DNA of 64,000 nucleotides from UBA2336 sp964419145. GTDB taxonomy: Bacteria; Bacteroidota; Bacteroidia; Cytophagales; Cyclobacteriaceae. Position numbers and translations under genes: made by a program. Within the stretch, counting starts at the first letter, position 1. Every line of letters begins with the position of its first letter. The DNA is taken from contig CAYQOM010000009.1 in assembly GCA_964419145.1 (NCBI GenBank), forward strand, positions 1 to 64,000, read 5' to 3'. The notes beneath the pieces were generated by a model. The model did not search any database, had not been told where the DNA came from, and worked only from the letters and a program-made list of their open reading frames with translations. Positions 34,794 through 44,479 of this stretch are shown piece by piece.

Positions 34794-37700
34794 TTACTTA
34801 CCAGATTCATTAAGCTGATAGATGTAGCGGGTTAGCTCATGTTGCACCCGTTCCCGATCCATCCACCAGTTCCGGCTAAACACGCGGTGGTGCGTCCAGT
34901 GTTTTTGTTCCAGCAGTTGCGGGGTGTACACATGGGCATCTTTGATGGAATACATTTGCTCGTACAACACATCATCCGTAAGAACAATCCCTTCAGGTTT
35001 GTTGCCTTTGGTTAGAGTAATGTCTGCTGAAGGCAGCCTTCCGTTTTCGAAAGCAAGTGATGTCTTTTCAGCAACTGACCATCGAACAATGGCTGACCGC
35101 AAATACCAATCGGGGTTATGCTGATTTTGTTCAATTGTTGATGGTCTGAATTTTTGCTCAGAGACTTCACGTGCATATTCAAGGTATTGCTTTAACAGTT
35201 TCGGGCCATCGTTCTGAATACCTTGAACACGTAACTCTTCAGGCCAGATACTGGAAACAACGATCACCTTTTCCCGGGCACGCGTTACCGCCACATTCAA
35301 CCGGTTTTCGCCACCTGCAACATTCAGGCTGCCGAATTGCATGCTCAGCTTTTTGTTTTTATCCGGAGCATAACCAATCGAAAAGATGATGACGTCCATT
35401 TCATCGCCCTGAACGTTTTCAATATTCTTCACAAACAGCGACTCAGGAAATGATTGACCAGATGACAGGAATGCTTCGTCAAGCAGATCCATGATCAACA
35501 TTTGCTGTGGAAGGTTGAACGTAACCACCCCGATTTCCTTGGAAGGATAGTCCCTTACATATTTCAATACAACATCCACAACCTGTTGCGCCTCCATTGG
35601 ATTGGTCTGGTTTTCCCACACACCCTCAACCTTCATGTATTCAATAGCCGGTTCATTCAAATCAAGAACCTGTTTATCGGGGAGTAATTGAAGTTGATTA
35701 TCATAAAAATAATGATTTGAGAAATCTATCAATTCAAGGGCCTTGCTTCGGTAATGCCCTCTCAGGTAAGTCTTTTCCAAGTACCTCGATGAAAGTTCAA
35801 GCAATGAGTCTATCTCTAATTCAGGGGCTTCCGTGTCTTCCTCCAATCGCGATTGATACAATTCAAACGGACGAAGTTGTTTATCATCGCCTGCTACTAA
35901 CACCTGGTTACCCCGGCACAATGCCGGGATACCGCGTTCTGCAAAACATTGTGATGCCTCATCAAAAATCACCACATCAAAAAGTTGTTCCATCGGAAAG
36001 ATAGCCGACACGGATTCGGGTGATGCCATCCAACACGGAACGATTTTGAATAACTCAGGATAATATTCTGAAATTAATTTCCTTACAGGCCAGATTTTTT
36101 TCTTCTTGGTTACCTGATGGTGCAGGTCGCGATACGTAACCCGATTATTCAACCGATTATATTCAATACTCTCACATATTCCTTCGCGGGCACGCAACAA
36201 TAAAATCTCTTTGGTTAGTGCTGTCTTCTCATCCGACAATCGTTGTAATTCCGATTGCATGTCATCCATCTTTAGTGTGGAAGCCGAACGAAGCACCGGG
36301 TACTTCATTTCAATATGTTCGATCCAGGCAACGCGCAAACTATTTTGAAAAACTGAAACGAACGCATCTGAATCCCAACGCTGCAACTTATCAAACAACC
36401 TGTCAATCGTTTCCTTCTCATGCGAAAGCAAACCCTCCTTAATCCGATCAAATTCACTCAGGTTATCGAAGTCGCGTTTCACTGTTGTAATCCATTCATC
36501 TTTTTGATCAGGTTGATGAATCAGTTGTGTGATCTGGTATGGTGTTAAATACTTTTGCCAACGCTCCCGATGCTCAGCAATCGGAGCCAGAATATCCATA
36601 ATTTGCCAGATCAATCGAATAAATTCATCGCGGTTATAGTTTGTTGGATGAATACCATCCCGGATTTCACGAAGTTCATTAAGAATAAGTTTGGCACGAA
36701 CCGCAGCTTTCTGTTTTTCAAACCACCTTTTAAAACTTTTCTGCTGGTAATCCTCCGGCATATCAATCAGCCAGTTTTTGATTTTAAGTGCCGTAAGGTG
36801 GTGTTCAAGGTTAAGCCGGTTATCGATTCGTGCCTCAAGCGCTTTCAGTCCCTTTTTGTTGTACTCCAATCCGTTGCTGATCAGTACACGTTTAAGGAAA
36901 AACTTATGCTCTGAAAACAACTCCCAACGAATCATGCGGATCAAACTCCTTCTCGCGACCATGCGTTGTTGCAAGGCACCCTGACAAACACCAATCTGAT
37001 CGCTACGCAATGAAACTTCCACGCCATCGCCCGAAAAACAATTCATCACTAACCGCTCCATGTTCTGTAGCCACAGTAAACTGGTTTCATCATCGGTCTC
37101 GTTTACCATAGTTTTGAAGAACTGATACGAGGTCTCATCCGCCAGCAAAGTCACCATTTCATCAACTTCAGCTCTTCGCTTACTTAGCACCTCACAATCC
37201 TCCAGGTTCAGTGAGGCTCCTGTAACCTCCTCCAGTTGTCCCCGTATCGCTGATTGGAACGCAGGAACATCCTCCACGCAGGCTATTATTTCTTTCAAAT
37301 CGGAAAGTGTAAATGCGGAAAAGGAAACGCGGTTACGCCAAGGATAGTCTTCCCCACCAAATAATGATGCATACCGAACAAACTGCTTTAACCGGTTAAC
37401 AAAATCACTTACCGCATCGAAATGAAATTGTTGATAGGATTGGGTAATGTTTATGCTTTCAAGGTTTGGATTTGAAGTCAGGTATAACTCTTTTACGCTT
37501 AGCCCACATTCACTATCATCAAACAAGGCCTTCCGGAATTCCTCCAACTCTTCCGTAAGCTGATCAATGCGTCTGCATACCTGAAAAAATTTCCGCTCGG
37601 TTTGAATCGCGTCAATTCCCCGGTTCAGCATTTTATATTCATCGACACGATCAATCTGCCGGGCTACTTTTTGGTAGATATCTTTTCGGTCATCACGGAA

Positions 37701-38828
37701 ATCATGAATCAATGCAAGAAAATCGGCCAGCCCAACTTGTGATAACCGGCTATAGACTACATCCAACGCCACACGCTTTTGACAAACCAGCAATACGCGT
37801 TTACCCGAGGCAATGCAATCGGTTATCAGGTTACAGATCAATTGCGATTTACCTGTACCTGGTGGTCCTTGAACAACCAATGAACGACCGAGCTTGATGG
37901 ATTTGATTGCATGTTCCTGCCAGGCATCCATCGGAAAAGCCGTGTGAATTTTCTCTTCCCGAACGGCCAGGTTCACGGAAACCGGATTATCGAAAAGCGG
38001 ACCAACTTGTGTTGGATTTCGGGATAAAAATATTTTATCGAAAGAATTGTATTGATTTGTTTCAATTAACCGGAGGTAGTCGGGAACAAGTTGCGATCCG
38101 GCTTGCGGAAAAATACCCAGCACCGCTTCAGGGAAAAGTTTGATCTCACCCGCTTTATGTGTTTCATCAAACTCATCCTTTTTAAATTCCTGAAAAGAAA
38201 GAAGCTGATCTGAAAAAGTATCCGGATTAAAATTTATTTCAATCCGGTCGCGAAGCAGTTGATAGAGTTGTGTTCTGAAAACGGTGCTATCGGTATCGAA
38301 ATCTTCAAAGTCCGTTTCCAGCAGCGTATCATCAGGCTTGATTTCATTGAAGTGTGCAAAAGCCAACAAAAAAGTTTTGTTGAAAGTAATGCCGGCATCC
38401 TTCCTGATTTTTAAAACCCAATCCGTTTTATCACGAAACAAAGTAACCGGAAAATAAAGCAAGGGCGCCCGTACGGATGTTCCGTCAGCGAACTTACCAC
38501 GGGCTATCGGCCAGCCCACATGTAAATCGTGTGATCCACGTTCTTCAAAAATAAAATTATCAATCCGATGAAGGCGCTTTAATTTCTCACTTGCCACATT
38601 GGCCGCCTCCAGGCGACTATCCAGTAAGGGACAAATCTTTTTTTCCTTTCCGGCAATCAAGGCATTCATAATGGAGAAGGCAGATTCACCTTTCAATTGA
38701 CTGAGTTGTTGTAAGTCCATCAATTGCTCACTGTGCAGGCGAAGCAATAACAATGAACGGCTGTTGCCGCTCAAATTGGTAAGCCTTCGCATGTAGGCCT
38801 TGAGTATGGATTGCACCGTGTTAGTCAA
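34794..38828 (-). CDS. Very large superfamily 1 DNA/RNA helicase
   Basis: 1344 residues of the AAA_11/AAA_12 (DNA2/UPF1-like) SF1 type. The N-terminal 300 residues resemble DUF4011-type domains that precede such helicases. Walker A is VVQGPPGTGKSQLI near residue 327; the Walker B box is VVIFDEASQC; motif III is VAGDDKQLRPFELY; motif V ENVQGDEMDVIIFS; motif VI GENRLNVAVTRAREKVIVVSS. Between motifs Ia and II is a long coiled, charged insertion of about 500 residues. The last 100 residues (ending VFSRNWWMDRERVQHELTRYI) take the place of the usual C-terminal nuclease, but no nuclease residues are clear. It overlaps the HhH gene by 8 bases. The role is unknown, perhaps DNA repair or defence. Confidence 0.85.
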   Translation of the reverse strand: MTNTVQSILKAYMRRLTNLSGNSRSLLLLRLHSEQLMDLQQLSQLKGESAFSIMNALIAGKEKKICPLLDSRLEAANVASEKLKRLHRIDNFIFEERGSHDLHVGWPIARGKFADGTSVRAPLLYFPVTLFRDKTDWVLKIRKDAGITFNKTFLLAFAHFNEIKPDDTLLETDFEDFDTDSTVFRTQLYQLLRDRIEINFNPDTFSDQLLSFQEFKKDEFDETHKAGEIKLFPEAVLGIFPQAGSQLVPDYLRLIETNQYNSFDKIFLSRNPTQVGPLFDNPVSVNLAVREEKIHTAFPMDAWQEHAIKSIKLGRSLVVQGPPGTGKSQLICNLITDCIASGKRVLLVCQKRVALDVVYSRLSQVGLADFLALIHDFRDDRKDIYQKVARQIDRVDEYKMLNRGIDAIQTERKFFQVCRRIDQLTEELEEFRKALFDDSECGLSVKELYLTSNPNLESINITQSYQQFHFDAVSDFVNRLKQFVRYASLFGGEDYPWRNRVSFSAFTLSDLKEIIACVEDVPAFQSAIRGQLEEVTGASLNLEDCEVLSKRRAEVDEMVTLLADETSYQFFKTMVNETDDETSLLWLQNMERLVMNCFSGDGVEVSLRSDQIGVCQGALQQRMVARRSLIRMIRWELFSEHKFFLKRVLISNGLEYNKKGLKALEARIDNRLNLEHHLTALKIKNWLIDMPEDYQQKSFKRWFEKQKAAVRAKLILNELREIRDGIHPTNYNRDEFIRLIWQIMDILAPIAEHRERWQKYLTPYQITQLIHQPDQKDEWITTVKRDFDNLSEFDRIKEGLLSHEKETIDRLFDKLQRWDSDAFVSVFQNSLRVAWIEHIEMKYPVLRSASTLKMDDMQSELQRLSDEKTALTKEILLLRAREGICESIEYNRLNNRVTYRDLHHQVTKKKKIWPVRKLISEYYPELFKIVPCWMASPESVSAIFPMEQLFDVVIFDEASQCFAERGIPALCRGNQVLVAGDDKQLRPFELYQSRLEEDTEAPELEIDSLLELSSRYLEKTYLRGHYRSKALELIDFSNHYFYDNQLQLLPDKQVLDLNEPAIEYMKVEGVWENQTNPMEAQQVVDVVLKYVRDYPSKEIGVVTFNLPQQMLIMDLLDEAFLSSGQSFPESLFVKNIENVQGDEMDVIIFSIGYAPDKNKKLSMQFGSLNVAGGENRLNVAVTRAREKVIVVSSIWPEELRVQGIQNDGPKLLKQYLEYAREVSEQKFRPSTIEQNQHNPDWYLRSAIVRWSVAEKTSLAFENGRLPSADITLTKGNKPEGIVLTDDVLYEQMYSIKDAHVYTPQLLEQKHWTHHRVFSRNWWMDRERVQHELTRYIYQLNESGK

Positions 38829-39723
38829 AAGCGAGATAAGGTTTTAATTGTTCAAGTTGCTTTTCATCGATCAACAGAATTTTCCGAAGATCATCAATGG
38901 AGGTATAGCGACCATGTTGAAATCGATAAGTGACAATGGCTGTAGCCATTCGCTTCGATATATACGGATGAGCTGCCAGTTGAACTTCTGTTGCTGTATT
39001 AAGATTTAGCAAGCGAACCTGAAAATCAGGTTGAATAAATGAAGCACTGTCTAGCCGTTGAACAACTGCTGAATCCAATCCATAGATATCATACAATTGG
39101 TGTTTATCGACAATGCCACCCATTGATTCCCGAAAATTTACAATTCGTGCAGAAAGTTTTGAGCCAATTCCGTAAACCGTTTTCAACAAAGTGGTGTCTG
39201 CACGATTCAGATCAAACCGAACAGCATTGCGCTTCGTGGTTGTACGTTTGTCCTCATCTGTTGGTCTCACTTCTGCTTTAACATACTCCTCAGGAAGGTT
39301 GATGTATGGCACCAACATCTCGTAAAAGGCTGAATCCATACCATAAAGCTTAAGCAAATCATGCTTTAACCTGAATTGTCCACCTTTACTCCTGTAATTT
39401 ACAAGTCGATTGGCTAATCCCGATGAAAATCCCATAGCCAAAAGTTCATCTTTAGATACTGAGTTCGGATCAAATGTGAACAACCTTACAGGCACCTCCT
39501 CCTCTTCAGGCAGTTGGTTAACTTCTTTGGTTTGCCATTGCCTTGCCAGGCTGTCTAATAAAATTCGATCTTGTGAAAAATCGTGTGGCTTGCGGCTTTC
39601 CCACCATCGGTAAACGGGTGCAGAAAAAATAAACAGGGTTAACAATGGCAGCAAAATGATGAACCCATTTGTTTGCGCACGTGAAAAACCAAAAAAATTC
39701 CTGATCCAGCGGGTTAGGTCCAT
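38821..39723 (-). CDS. Membrane-anchored helix-hairpin-helix (ComEA-like) protein
   Basis: 300 residues with one N-terminal membrane segment (GFIILLPLLTLFIFSAPVY) and three helix-hairpin-helix DNA-binding repeats, at about residues 115-165, 175-225 and 238-295; each has the pattern in which a Gly-containing hairpin precedes ARIVNFRE-like helices. Single HhH domains of this sort occur in ComEA, the DNA receptor of natural competence. The Bacteroidota proteins with several repeats are poorly characterised. The gene precedes and overlaps the large helicase by 8 bases, so the two are translated together and may act in one DNA process. Confidence 0.8.
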   Translation of the reverse strand: MDLTRWIRNFFGFSRAQTNGFIILLPLLTLFIFSAPVYRWWESRKPHDFSQDRILLDSLARQWQTKEVNQLPEEEEVPVRLFTFDPNSVSKDELLAMGFSSGLANRLVNYRSKGGQFRLKHDLLKLYGMDSAFYEMLVPYINLPEEYVKAEVRPTDEDKRTTTKRNAVRFDLNRADTTLLKTVYGIGSKLSARIVNFRESMGGIVDKHQLYDIYGLDSAVVQRLDSASFIQPDFQVRLLNLNTATEVQLAAHPYISKRMATAIVTYRFQHGRYTSIDDLRKILLIDEKQLEQLKPYLAFD

Positions 39724-39833
39724 TCTACAAACTATGCATTTAACGACCTAAATACAAAAAGCTTGTATCGGCTTTTTGGCAATGTTTTCTGTAATTATCA
39801 ACTTTAGGGTTCGACTTACTCAAAACACGAACG

Positions 39834-40325
39834 TTGGCTGGCGAACAAGAACGGTATTTTGTAAACCTTGTAAACGAACATCAAGGGCTGATCCACAAGG
39901 TTTGTAACCTCTATGAATCGGACAGGGATGCACGCAATGACCTTTTTCAGGAAATCGTGCTTCAACTTTGGAAGTCGTTCCACACCTTTCGGGGTGATGC
40001 CAAAATTACCACCTGGATGTACCGGATTGCGTTGAACACCGCCATTTCGGGATTACGCAAGCAAAAACGTGGCTTGCAAACCGAAGACCTTAACGAAAGA
40101 CACTTTAACTTCTCCGAAACTTCAACAGATGATCACGAAGAGAATCTGCAGAAGTTGCAATGGAGTATACGGCAGTTATCAGAAATCGAGCGGGCAATTA
40201 TCATGATGGCGTTAGACGAAGTACCGTATGATGAAATTGCTGAAACGATTGGCATTACGCAAAACAATGTACGGGTGCGCATGAACCGCATCCGTGAAAA
40301 ACTTCGGAAACTTATGAACCCATAA
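39834..40325 (+). CDS. ECF-type RNA polymerase sigma factor
   Basis: 163 residues with sigma-70 region 2 (LFQEIVLQLWKSFHTFRGDAKITTWMYRIALNTAI) and region 4 (LSEIERAIIMMALDEVPYDEIAETIGITQNNVRVRMNRIREKL). No ATG precedes region 2, so TTG 39834 is taken as the start. The next gene starts 2 bases after its stop and encodes a membrane protein with the MEELDDLKSIWKQQ start often seen in Bacteroidota proteins next to ECF sigma factors, suggesting a sigma/anti-sigma pair. Confidence 0.92.
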   Translation: MAGEQERYFVNLVNEHQGLIHKVCNLYESDRDARNDLFQEIVLQLWKSFHTFRGDAKITTWMYRIALNTAISGLRKQKRGLQTEDLNERHFNFSETSTDDHEENLQKLQWSIRQLSEIERAIIMMALDEVPYDEIAETIGITQNNVRVRMNRIREKLRKLMNP

Positions 40326-40327
40326 GC

Positions 40328-40939
40328 ATGGAAGAACTGGATGATTTAAAATCGATTTGGAAACAGCAGGCAGGCTTTGAAGCCAAGAACGAAGGCGAAC
40401 TGCTGAAGATGTTGGGGAAGAGCAGCAATACAATCATCAGCAAACTCAAACGAAGTGTGTGGTTTGAACTCATCTTTACTGTAGCCTGTATTCTGGTGCT
40501 GGGCATGTACACTACTACTATTCCGCATGGTGCGCTAATGTGGACGATCCTGTCGTTGTTGGTGTTACTTATTTCCTACACGCTCTATTACGTCAAGAAA
40601 ATCATGTTGCTCAACCACTATGATTCCTCTTCCGATAACCTGAAAGCCAATCTCAGACACTTGCTGGAACGCCTGGATGCCTACATGAAATTCTACAAAC
40701 GAAGTTACGCCATACTTTACCCGGTATTTTTTGTATTGGGTCTTTTGTTTGGCGCACTTGAATCTGGTTTCGATCGGTTCATCCATAAATTTGAGAATCC
40801 GCTCTACACGGCCTCGTTTATAATTCTATCCATCATTTTCATGGTAGGCGTGTATACCATTACCAACTGGTACCTGAAAAAATTGTACGGCAATCACATT
40901 GAAAAGCTGAGATCGATACTGGATGACCTGAAGGATTGA
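40328..40939 (+). CDS. Membrane protein, candidate anti-sigma partner of the ECF factor
   Basis: 203 residues. The cytoplasmic N terminus (about 45 residues, MEELDDLKSIWKQQAGFEAKN) is followed by four hydrophobic segments, near residues 47-63, 67-85, 130-145 and 160-180. It has no zinc-finger HxxxCxxC typical of classical anti-sigma factors, so its role is inferred from its place 2 bases after the sigma gene. A simple membrane protein of unknown function remains possible. Confidence 0.6.
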   Translation: MEELDDLKSIWKQQAGFEAKNEGELLKMLGKSSNTIISKLKRSVWFELIFTVACILVLGMYTTTIPHGALMWTILSLLVLLISYTLYYVKKIMLLNHYDSSSDNLKANLRHLLERLDAYMKFYKRSYAILYPVFFVLGLLFGALESGFDRFIHKFENPLYTASFIILSIIFMVGVYTITNWYLKKLYGNHIEKLRSILDDLKD

Positions 40940-41093
40940 TGTTCAGCCGTTTCCATTCGCCACAGGTTTGAACAGCTTACCCCAAAATACGCTGATTCCA
41001 TTCCTTTTAAGGATTTATGTTCAGATCCATTTCCGAAAAATTGAGTGCTTGCCCTCGAACTTTGATGAAGAAATCTCGTTTTGAATACTGTTC

Positions 41094-41987
41094 ATGAACT
41101 GGTCTGAAAAACTAAATGCGCCCTTTCCCTTTTACCTGAATGACGACCGCAAGAATGTGGCCTTGATTACAGTTATTACTGCGTTTGTAATTGCATTCAT
41201 GTACTTTTTCAAATTGCCGAATGATCTCTCGTTAACACTTGGACAACATTTTCTTTTTGGCGGGATAACGTTTGTTTGTCTGATTATCAATATTGTATGG
41301 TTGCCACGGATTTTTCCTAACCTGTATGACACGGAAAACTGGAACCTGAAGAAGTACATTTTCCTGAACATCTGGCACCTGGTTCTGATTGGCATTGGTA
41401 GTTCTTTACTGGATATTTTCTACATCTGCCCGGAAAAGACAGTTCTTGAAAACATCATGGAAGCCAACAGCCGGGTGGTGGTGAAGGGAATTATTCCGAT
41501 AGCCTTAACGACTTTGTTTTTGCGCAATACCATGCTTCAGCAAAACCTGAGGAGCGCATTGCAGGCCAACAAGGAACTTCAAAAAATTCAATCATTAAAG
41601 CGGGAACCTGCCGTAAAAAACAACAATACCGTAACCCTCTATTCTGATACAAGCGAAACGCTTTCTCTTAACCTGCCCGATTTACTGTATGTGCAGGCAG
41701 ATGATAATTACTCTACCGTAGTGTGGCAAAATGGGGATGGAATCCAGAAAAAACTGCTGCGCGCCAACTTAAAAAGCATTGAAAGCCAGATGGATAATGT
41801 GTTTACCATGCGTTGCCATCGCTCCTACCTGGTCAATATCAATGCCATCAGCCTGGTTTCTGGAAATGCCAATGGTTACAAGCTAAAAATTCTGGATACG
41901 GATATTCTTATTCCGGTTTCACGCCAAAAGAGTAAAGAGGTGATGGAGAAGATCAGTCAGTGGCGAAATGTAATGGAACTATCGTAG
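41094..41987 (+). CDS. LytTR-domain transcriptional regulator with membrane N terminus
   Basis: 297 residues. The N-terminal half has about four hydrophobic segments (VALITVITAFVIAFMYFF, FLFGGITFVCLIINIVW, IWHLVLIGIGSSLLDIFY, VVKGIIPIALTTLFL) joined by a short linker helix to a C-terminal LytTR DNA-binding domain from about residue 190 (LNLPDLLYVQADDNYSTVVWQNG, TMRCHRSYLVNINAISLVSG). It has no receiver domain, so it may sense a membrane or envelope signal directly. It follows the ECF sigma pair on the same strand with a 154-base gap and may be separate. Confidence 0.85.
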   Translation: MNWSEKLNAPFPFYLNDDRKNVALITVITAFVIAFMYFFKLPNDLSLTLGQHFLFGGITFVCLIINIVWLPRIFPNLYDTENWNLKKYIFLNIWHLVLIGIGSSLLDIFYICPEKTVLENIMEANSRVVVKGIIPIALTTLFLRNTMLQQNLRSALQANKELQKIQSLKREPAVKNNNTVTLYSDTSETLSLNLPDLLYVQADDNYSTVVWQNGDGIQKKLLRANLKSIESQMDNVFTMRCHRSYLVNINAISLVSGNANGYKLKILDTDILIPVSRQKSKEVMEKISQWRNVMELS

Positions 41988-42142
41988 CAAAAGTTTTCTC
42001 CATTTACCCCAATCGCATTTCATCTACCCCAATAAATAGCCATTCGCTACAAAGCGATTGCCTTTAACCCCATCTGCAAAACCTTGCTGGCCGAATTACC
42101 TTCCTTTAGCGTTAAGTACATACAACCAAAACACTTACGCTT

Positions 42143-42559
42143 ATGAAAATCGCATACCTGTTTACCGCATTACTGTTGGCGACTGCTGTTTCAACATCAT
42201 CCGCTCAACAAGTTGCCCCCCGAACTGAGTTTGTTGTAAAGCCCAGCAAAAGCACTTTGGAATTAAAGCCAGGAACTTCTACAGAATTTTCAGTAGAAAT
42301 TCTACGCTCAAAGGCTTATACCAGCATGAACGCCAAACTTGGCTTCTCTTCACAATTACCTGATGGGATTACTGTTTCTTTTGATCCTGCAGAAGGCAAA
42401 ATCACCTCAAGCACGATTACCCTTACCGCTGCCCCAACCGTTAAACCCGGCCAATACCAGCTAATTTTAAATGGTACATTAAACAATAAGGTAAAGGGTA
42501 CTATTCTGAAAGTTACGGTGCAGGATTCAGCCTCGAACGAAGTGGTTAAAGTGAATTAA
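42143..42559 (+). CDS. Small secreted beta-sandwich protein
   Basis: 138 residues with a clear signal peptide (cut near SSAQQ, residue 22). The mature part (LELKPGTSTEFSVEILRS, TITLTAAPTVKPGQYQLILNGTLNN) looks like a NEW3/Ig-like beta-sandwich of the kind found in extracellular proteins. No catalytic residues. The last 14 bases overlap the 3' end of the N-formylglutamate amidohydrolase gene on the other strand, a convergent pair. Confidence 0.7.
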   Translation: MKIAYLFTALLLATAVSTSSAQQVAPRTEFVVKPSKSTLELKPGTSTEFSVEILRSKAYTSMNAKLGFSSQLPDGITVSFDPAEGKITSSTITLTAAPTVKPGQYQLILNGTLNNKVKGTILKVTVQDSASNEVVKVN

Positions 42560-43271
42560 CCGTTTGCTTGATTCCATTTAACAAAGACTGCTTGATGCAA
42601 GAAAAAAGCGTTGTTCCCACAAATTTCTGATTGAGTTCGATTTCAATTCCCAGGTATTTATGATCTGGGAATTTTTTTCTTAAGGTGGTTGTCAGTCCAT
42701 CATCGGTACCTTTATAAGGCTCATTGAATTCAATTCGCTGGTTAGGCAGCTCCTCTTCAAGCTTACTTCTAAGAACAGAACAGAATTGTTGTTCTGATTT
42801 CCGAGCGGGATCGAACAGCAATCCAATATCAACGTTGCGCACTGTGCCGTTTAAAACGGGAGTAAAGGAATGGATCGAAAGATGAATAACCACATCATGG
42901 GTTTTCACAATCGCCTCCTCAATTGATTTCCGGTACGGGAAATAATAGTGATCAATCAGGTTTGTTTGTTCTGCCTCCGTAAGCCTGCTACTGAACTCCG
43001 AAAACAACTGCGGATTGTCTAATGACCGATTCATCTCAATGAGCAAACGGGTTACAGGCATAGAAAAAACGGAGGTCTGCAATCGATCCGCCAGAAATTG
43101 AGCAACCTCCAAAGCACCCGGATCCCAACCGCGATGTGAAGCCAGCACATCTTGAGCATCAGAAAACAATGATGCGTATGCATCCGGAACTTCATTTCCG
43201 GCATGCTCACAACTGATCAATAAAACGTGCTTCAAGTTTAAGGGAGAAAGAGTTTGTTCTGCTCCAGGCAA
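42546..43271 (-). CDS. N-formylglutamate amidohydrolase family protein
   Basis: 241 residues from ATG 43271. The family fold related to zinc amidohydrolases shows ISCEHAGNEVP (metal-ligand region), SHRGWDPGALEVA, VTRLLIEMNRS and IHLSIHSFTPV, which contains a likely ligand His. The known enzyme (HutG type) cleaves N-formyl-L-glutamate, but many homologues act on other N-acyl or amide substrates. ATG 43271 would overlap the upstream gene by 34 bases, and a TTG at 43235 (229 residues) would leave a 2-base gap and keeps the whole conserved domain; I cannot decide between them. Last gene of the amidoligase cassette. Confidence 0.85.
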   Translation of the reverse strand: MPGAEQTLSPLNLKHVLLISCEHAGNEVPDAYASLFSDAQDVLASHRGWDPGALEVAQFLADRLQTSVFSMPVTRLLIEMNRSLDNPQLFSEFSSRLTEAEQTNLIDHYYFPYRKSIEEAIVKTHDVVIHLSIHSFTPVLNGTVRNVDIGLLFDPARKSEQQFCSVLRSKLEEELPNQRIEFNEPYKGTDDGLTTTLRKKFPDHKYLGIEIELNQKFVGTTLFSCIKQSLLNGIKQTVNSL

Positions 43272-44479
43272 TCCGAAAGTTTACGATACACCTCACGTAT
43301 ATTTTCTGGTGTCACGTTTTTATCCAGTGCTTTAACAATTCGAGATGAGAGCGAGCCTTCACTCAGCACTATGCTAAGTTCCGGTTTCCATTTATCGAGC
43401 ACAGTATTTCCACGATGAATCAACGAATTGAAAATATGCTTCCACAGGGCACCTGCTGAAATGGACTCCTGCACACCGAAGATTTTCAAATAGTCCAGGT
43501 CTTTGATAACCGCGTGCTCTGCACGTTCAATACCCAACTCAAAAATCTGCACCAGTACATCCGTCTTACATTTCATTTGTGATTCGTGGTCAATGAATTT
43601 TTCATACACGAACGCACGCAACGTTTCAATCACCAGCTCAAGTATGGCAATGTCTGCAGCCGGACATTCCTGCACATCCATTAACCTGATTTCAATAGAA
43701 CCACGATCAAACCGAGGTATGGCCCCACGCGAATTCACCCAAATAGGGTTTAATACATTTCCCTGATCAAAGGGCGCGATGTCCGTTTTGATTTTTTCAT
43801 AAATGGTGTTCAGGTAGTTCCGCTTTGAAAAAATAGCCTCCGGAATAACCCGACCGGTGATGGAAGGAATTTTAGCCTGATTATTTTTATAATACTTCAG
43901 GCGCGTGTTCAATGATCCGGTGTGCTTCCCCTCCACGATAGGTGAAGTGGCGCACAGCGCAGGAAGGATCGGTAAAACCAACCGCACGGCCGCGTGTAAG
44001 CGGGCAAACTCTTCATCATCATAAAACGGAAGGTTTAAGTGTGTGCTCTGCACATTCGACCAACCATGGCCGCGGCAATCAAAAATTTTGTTGTACACCT
44101 CGTACACTTCATTGCTTTCGTGCGGCCACAGCTTTGTTTCTTTTAACGGATCCATAAACGGATGCATGCCCGTTGGCATAAGCCTGGCGTTCCACCCGGC
44201 AAGAATCGCATTGATGCGTTTGATATTATCAGCAAAAGCATGCTCCAACACCGTTAGGTTGCTTTCCGGGTTGGTGGATTTCAATTCAAGCACATGCACG
44301 ACCAATTCGTTCGACCACGTAACAATACCGTTCTCAAAATCGCTACCATATACGCCCAACTCGTGTTTCAACAACTCATCGGCTATGGGTTTAATAGCTA
44401 AGGTATCCTTATCTACAATCATGTATTCCAGTTCTACACCAAAACCCTGGAAAAGATGTATGCGTGGCGGTTGCGTCAT
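43238..44479 (-). CDS. GCS2-type carboxylate-amine ligase
   Basis: 413-residue member of the glutamate-cysteine ligase type 2 family (COOH-NH2 ligases of the glutamine synthetase fold). Visible signature stretches are GFGVELEYMIVD near residue 12, STHLNLPF near 147, and FDRGSIEIRLMDVQECPAADI near 277. Such enzymes use ATP to join a carboxylate, usually the gamma-carboxyl of glutamate, to an amine. The true substrates are unknown. It directly abuts the RimK-like ligase (no gap) and precedes the amidohydrolase, so the four genes form one transcription unit. Confidence 0.88.
   Translation of the reverse strand: MTQPPRIHLFQGFGVELEYMIVDKDTLAIKPIADELLKHELGVYGSDFENGIVTWSNELVVHVLELKSTNPESNLTVLEHAFADNIKRINAILAGWNARLMPTGMHPFMDPLKETKLWPHESNEVYEVYNKIFDCRGHGWSNVQSTHLNLPFYDDEEFARLHAAVRLVLPILPALCATSPIVEGKHTGSLNTRLKYYKNNQAKIPSITGRVIPEAIFSKRNYLNTIYEKIKTDIAPFDQGNVLNPIWVNSRGAIPRFDRGSIEIRLMDVQECPAADIAILELVIETLRAFVYEKFIDHESQMKCKTDVLVQIFELGIERAEHAVIKDLDYLKIFGVQESISAGALWKHIFNSLIHRGNTVLDKWKPELSIVLSEGSLSSRIVKALDKNVTPENIREVYRKLSDCLEQNKLFLP

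Noticed and set aside
40346..40528. Minus-strand frames opposite the ECF-linked membrane protein
   Set aside because: Short, low in conserved pattern, and opposite to a gene with clear membrane segments.
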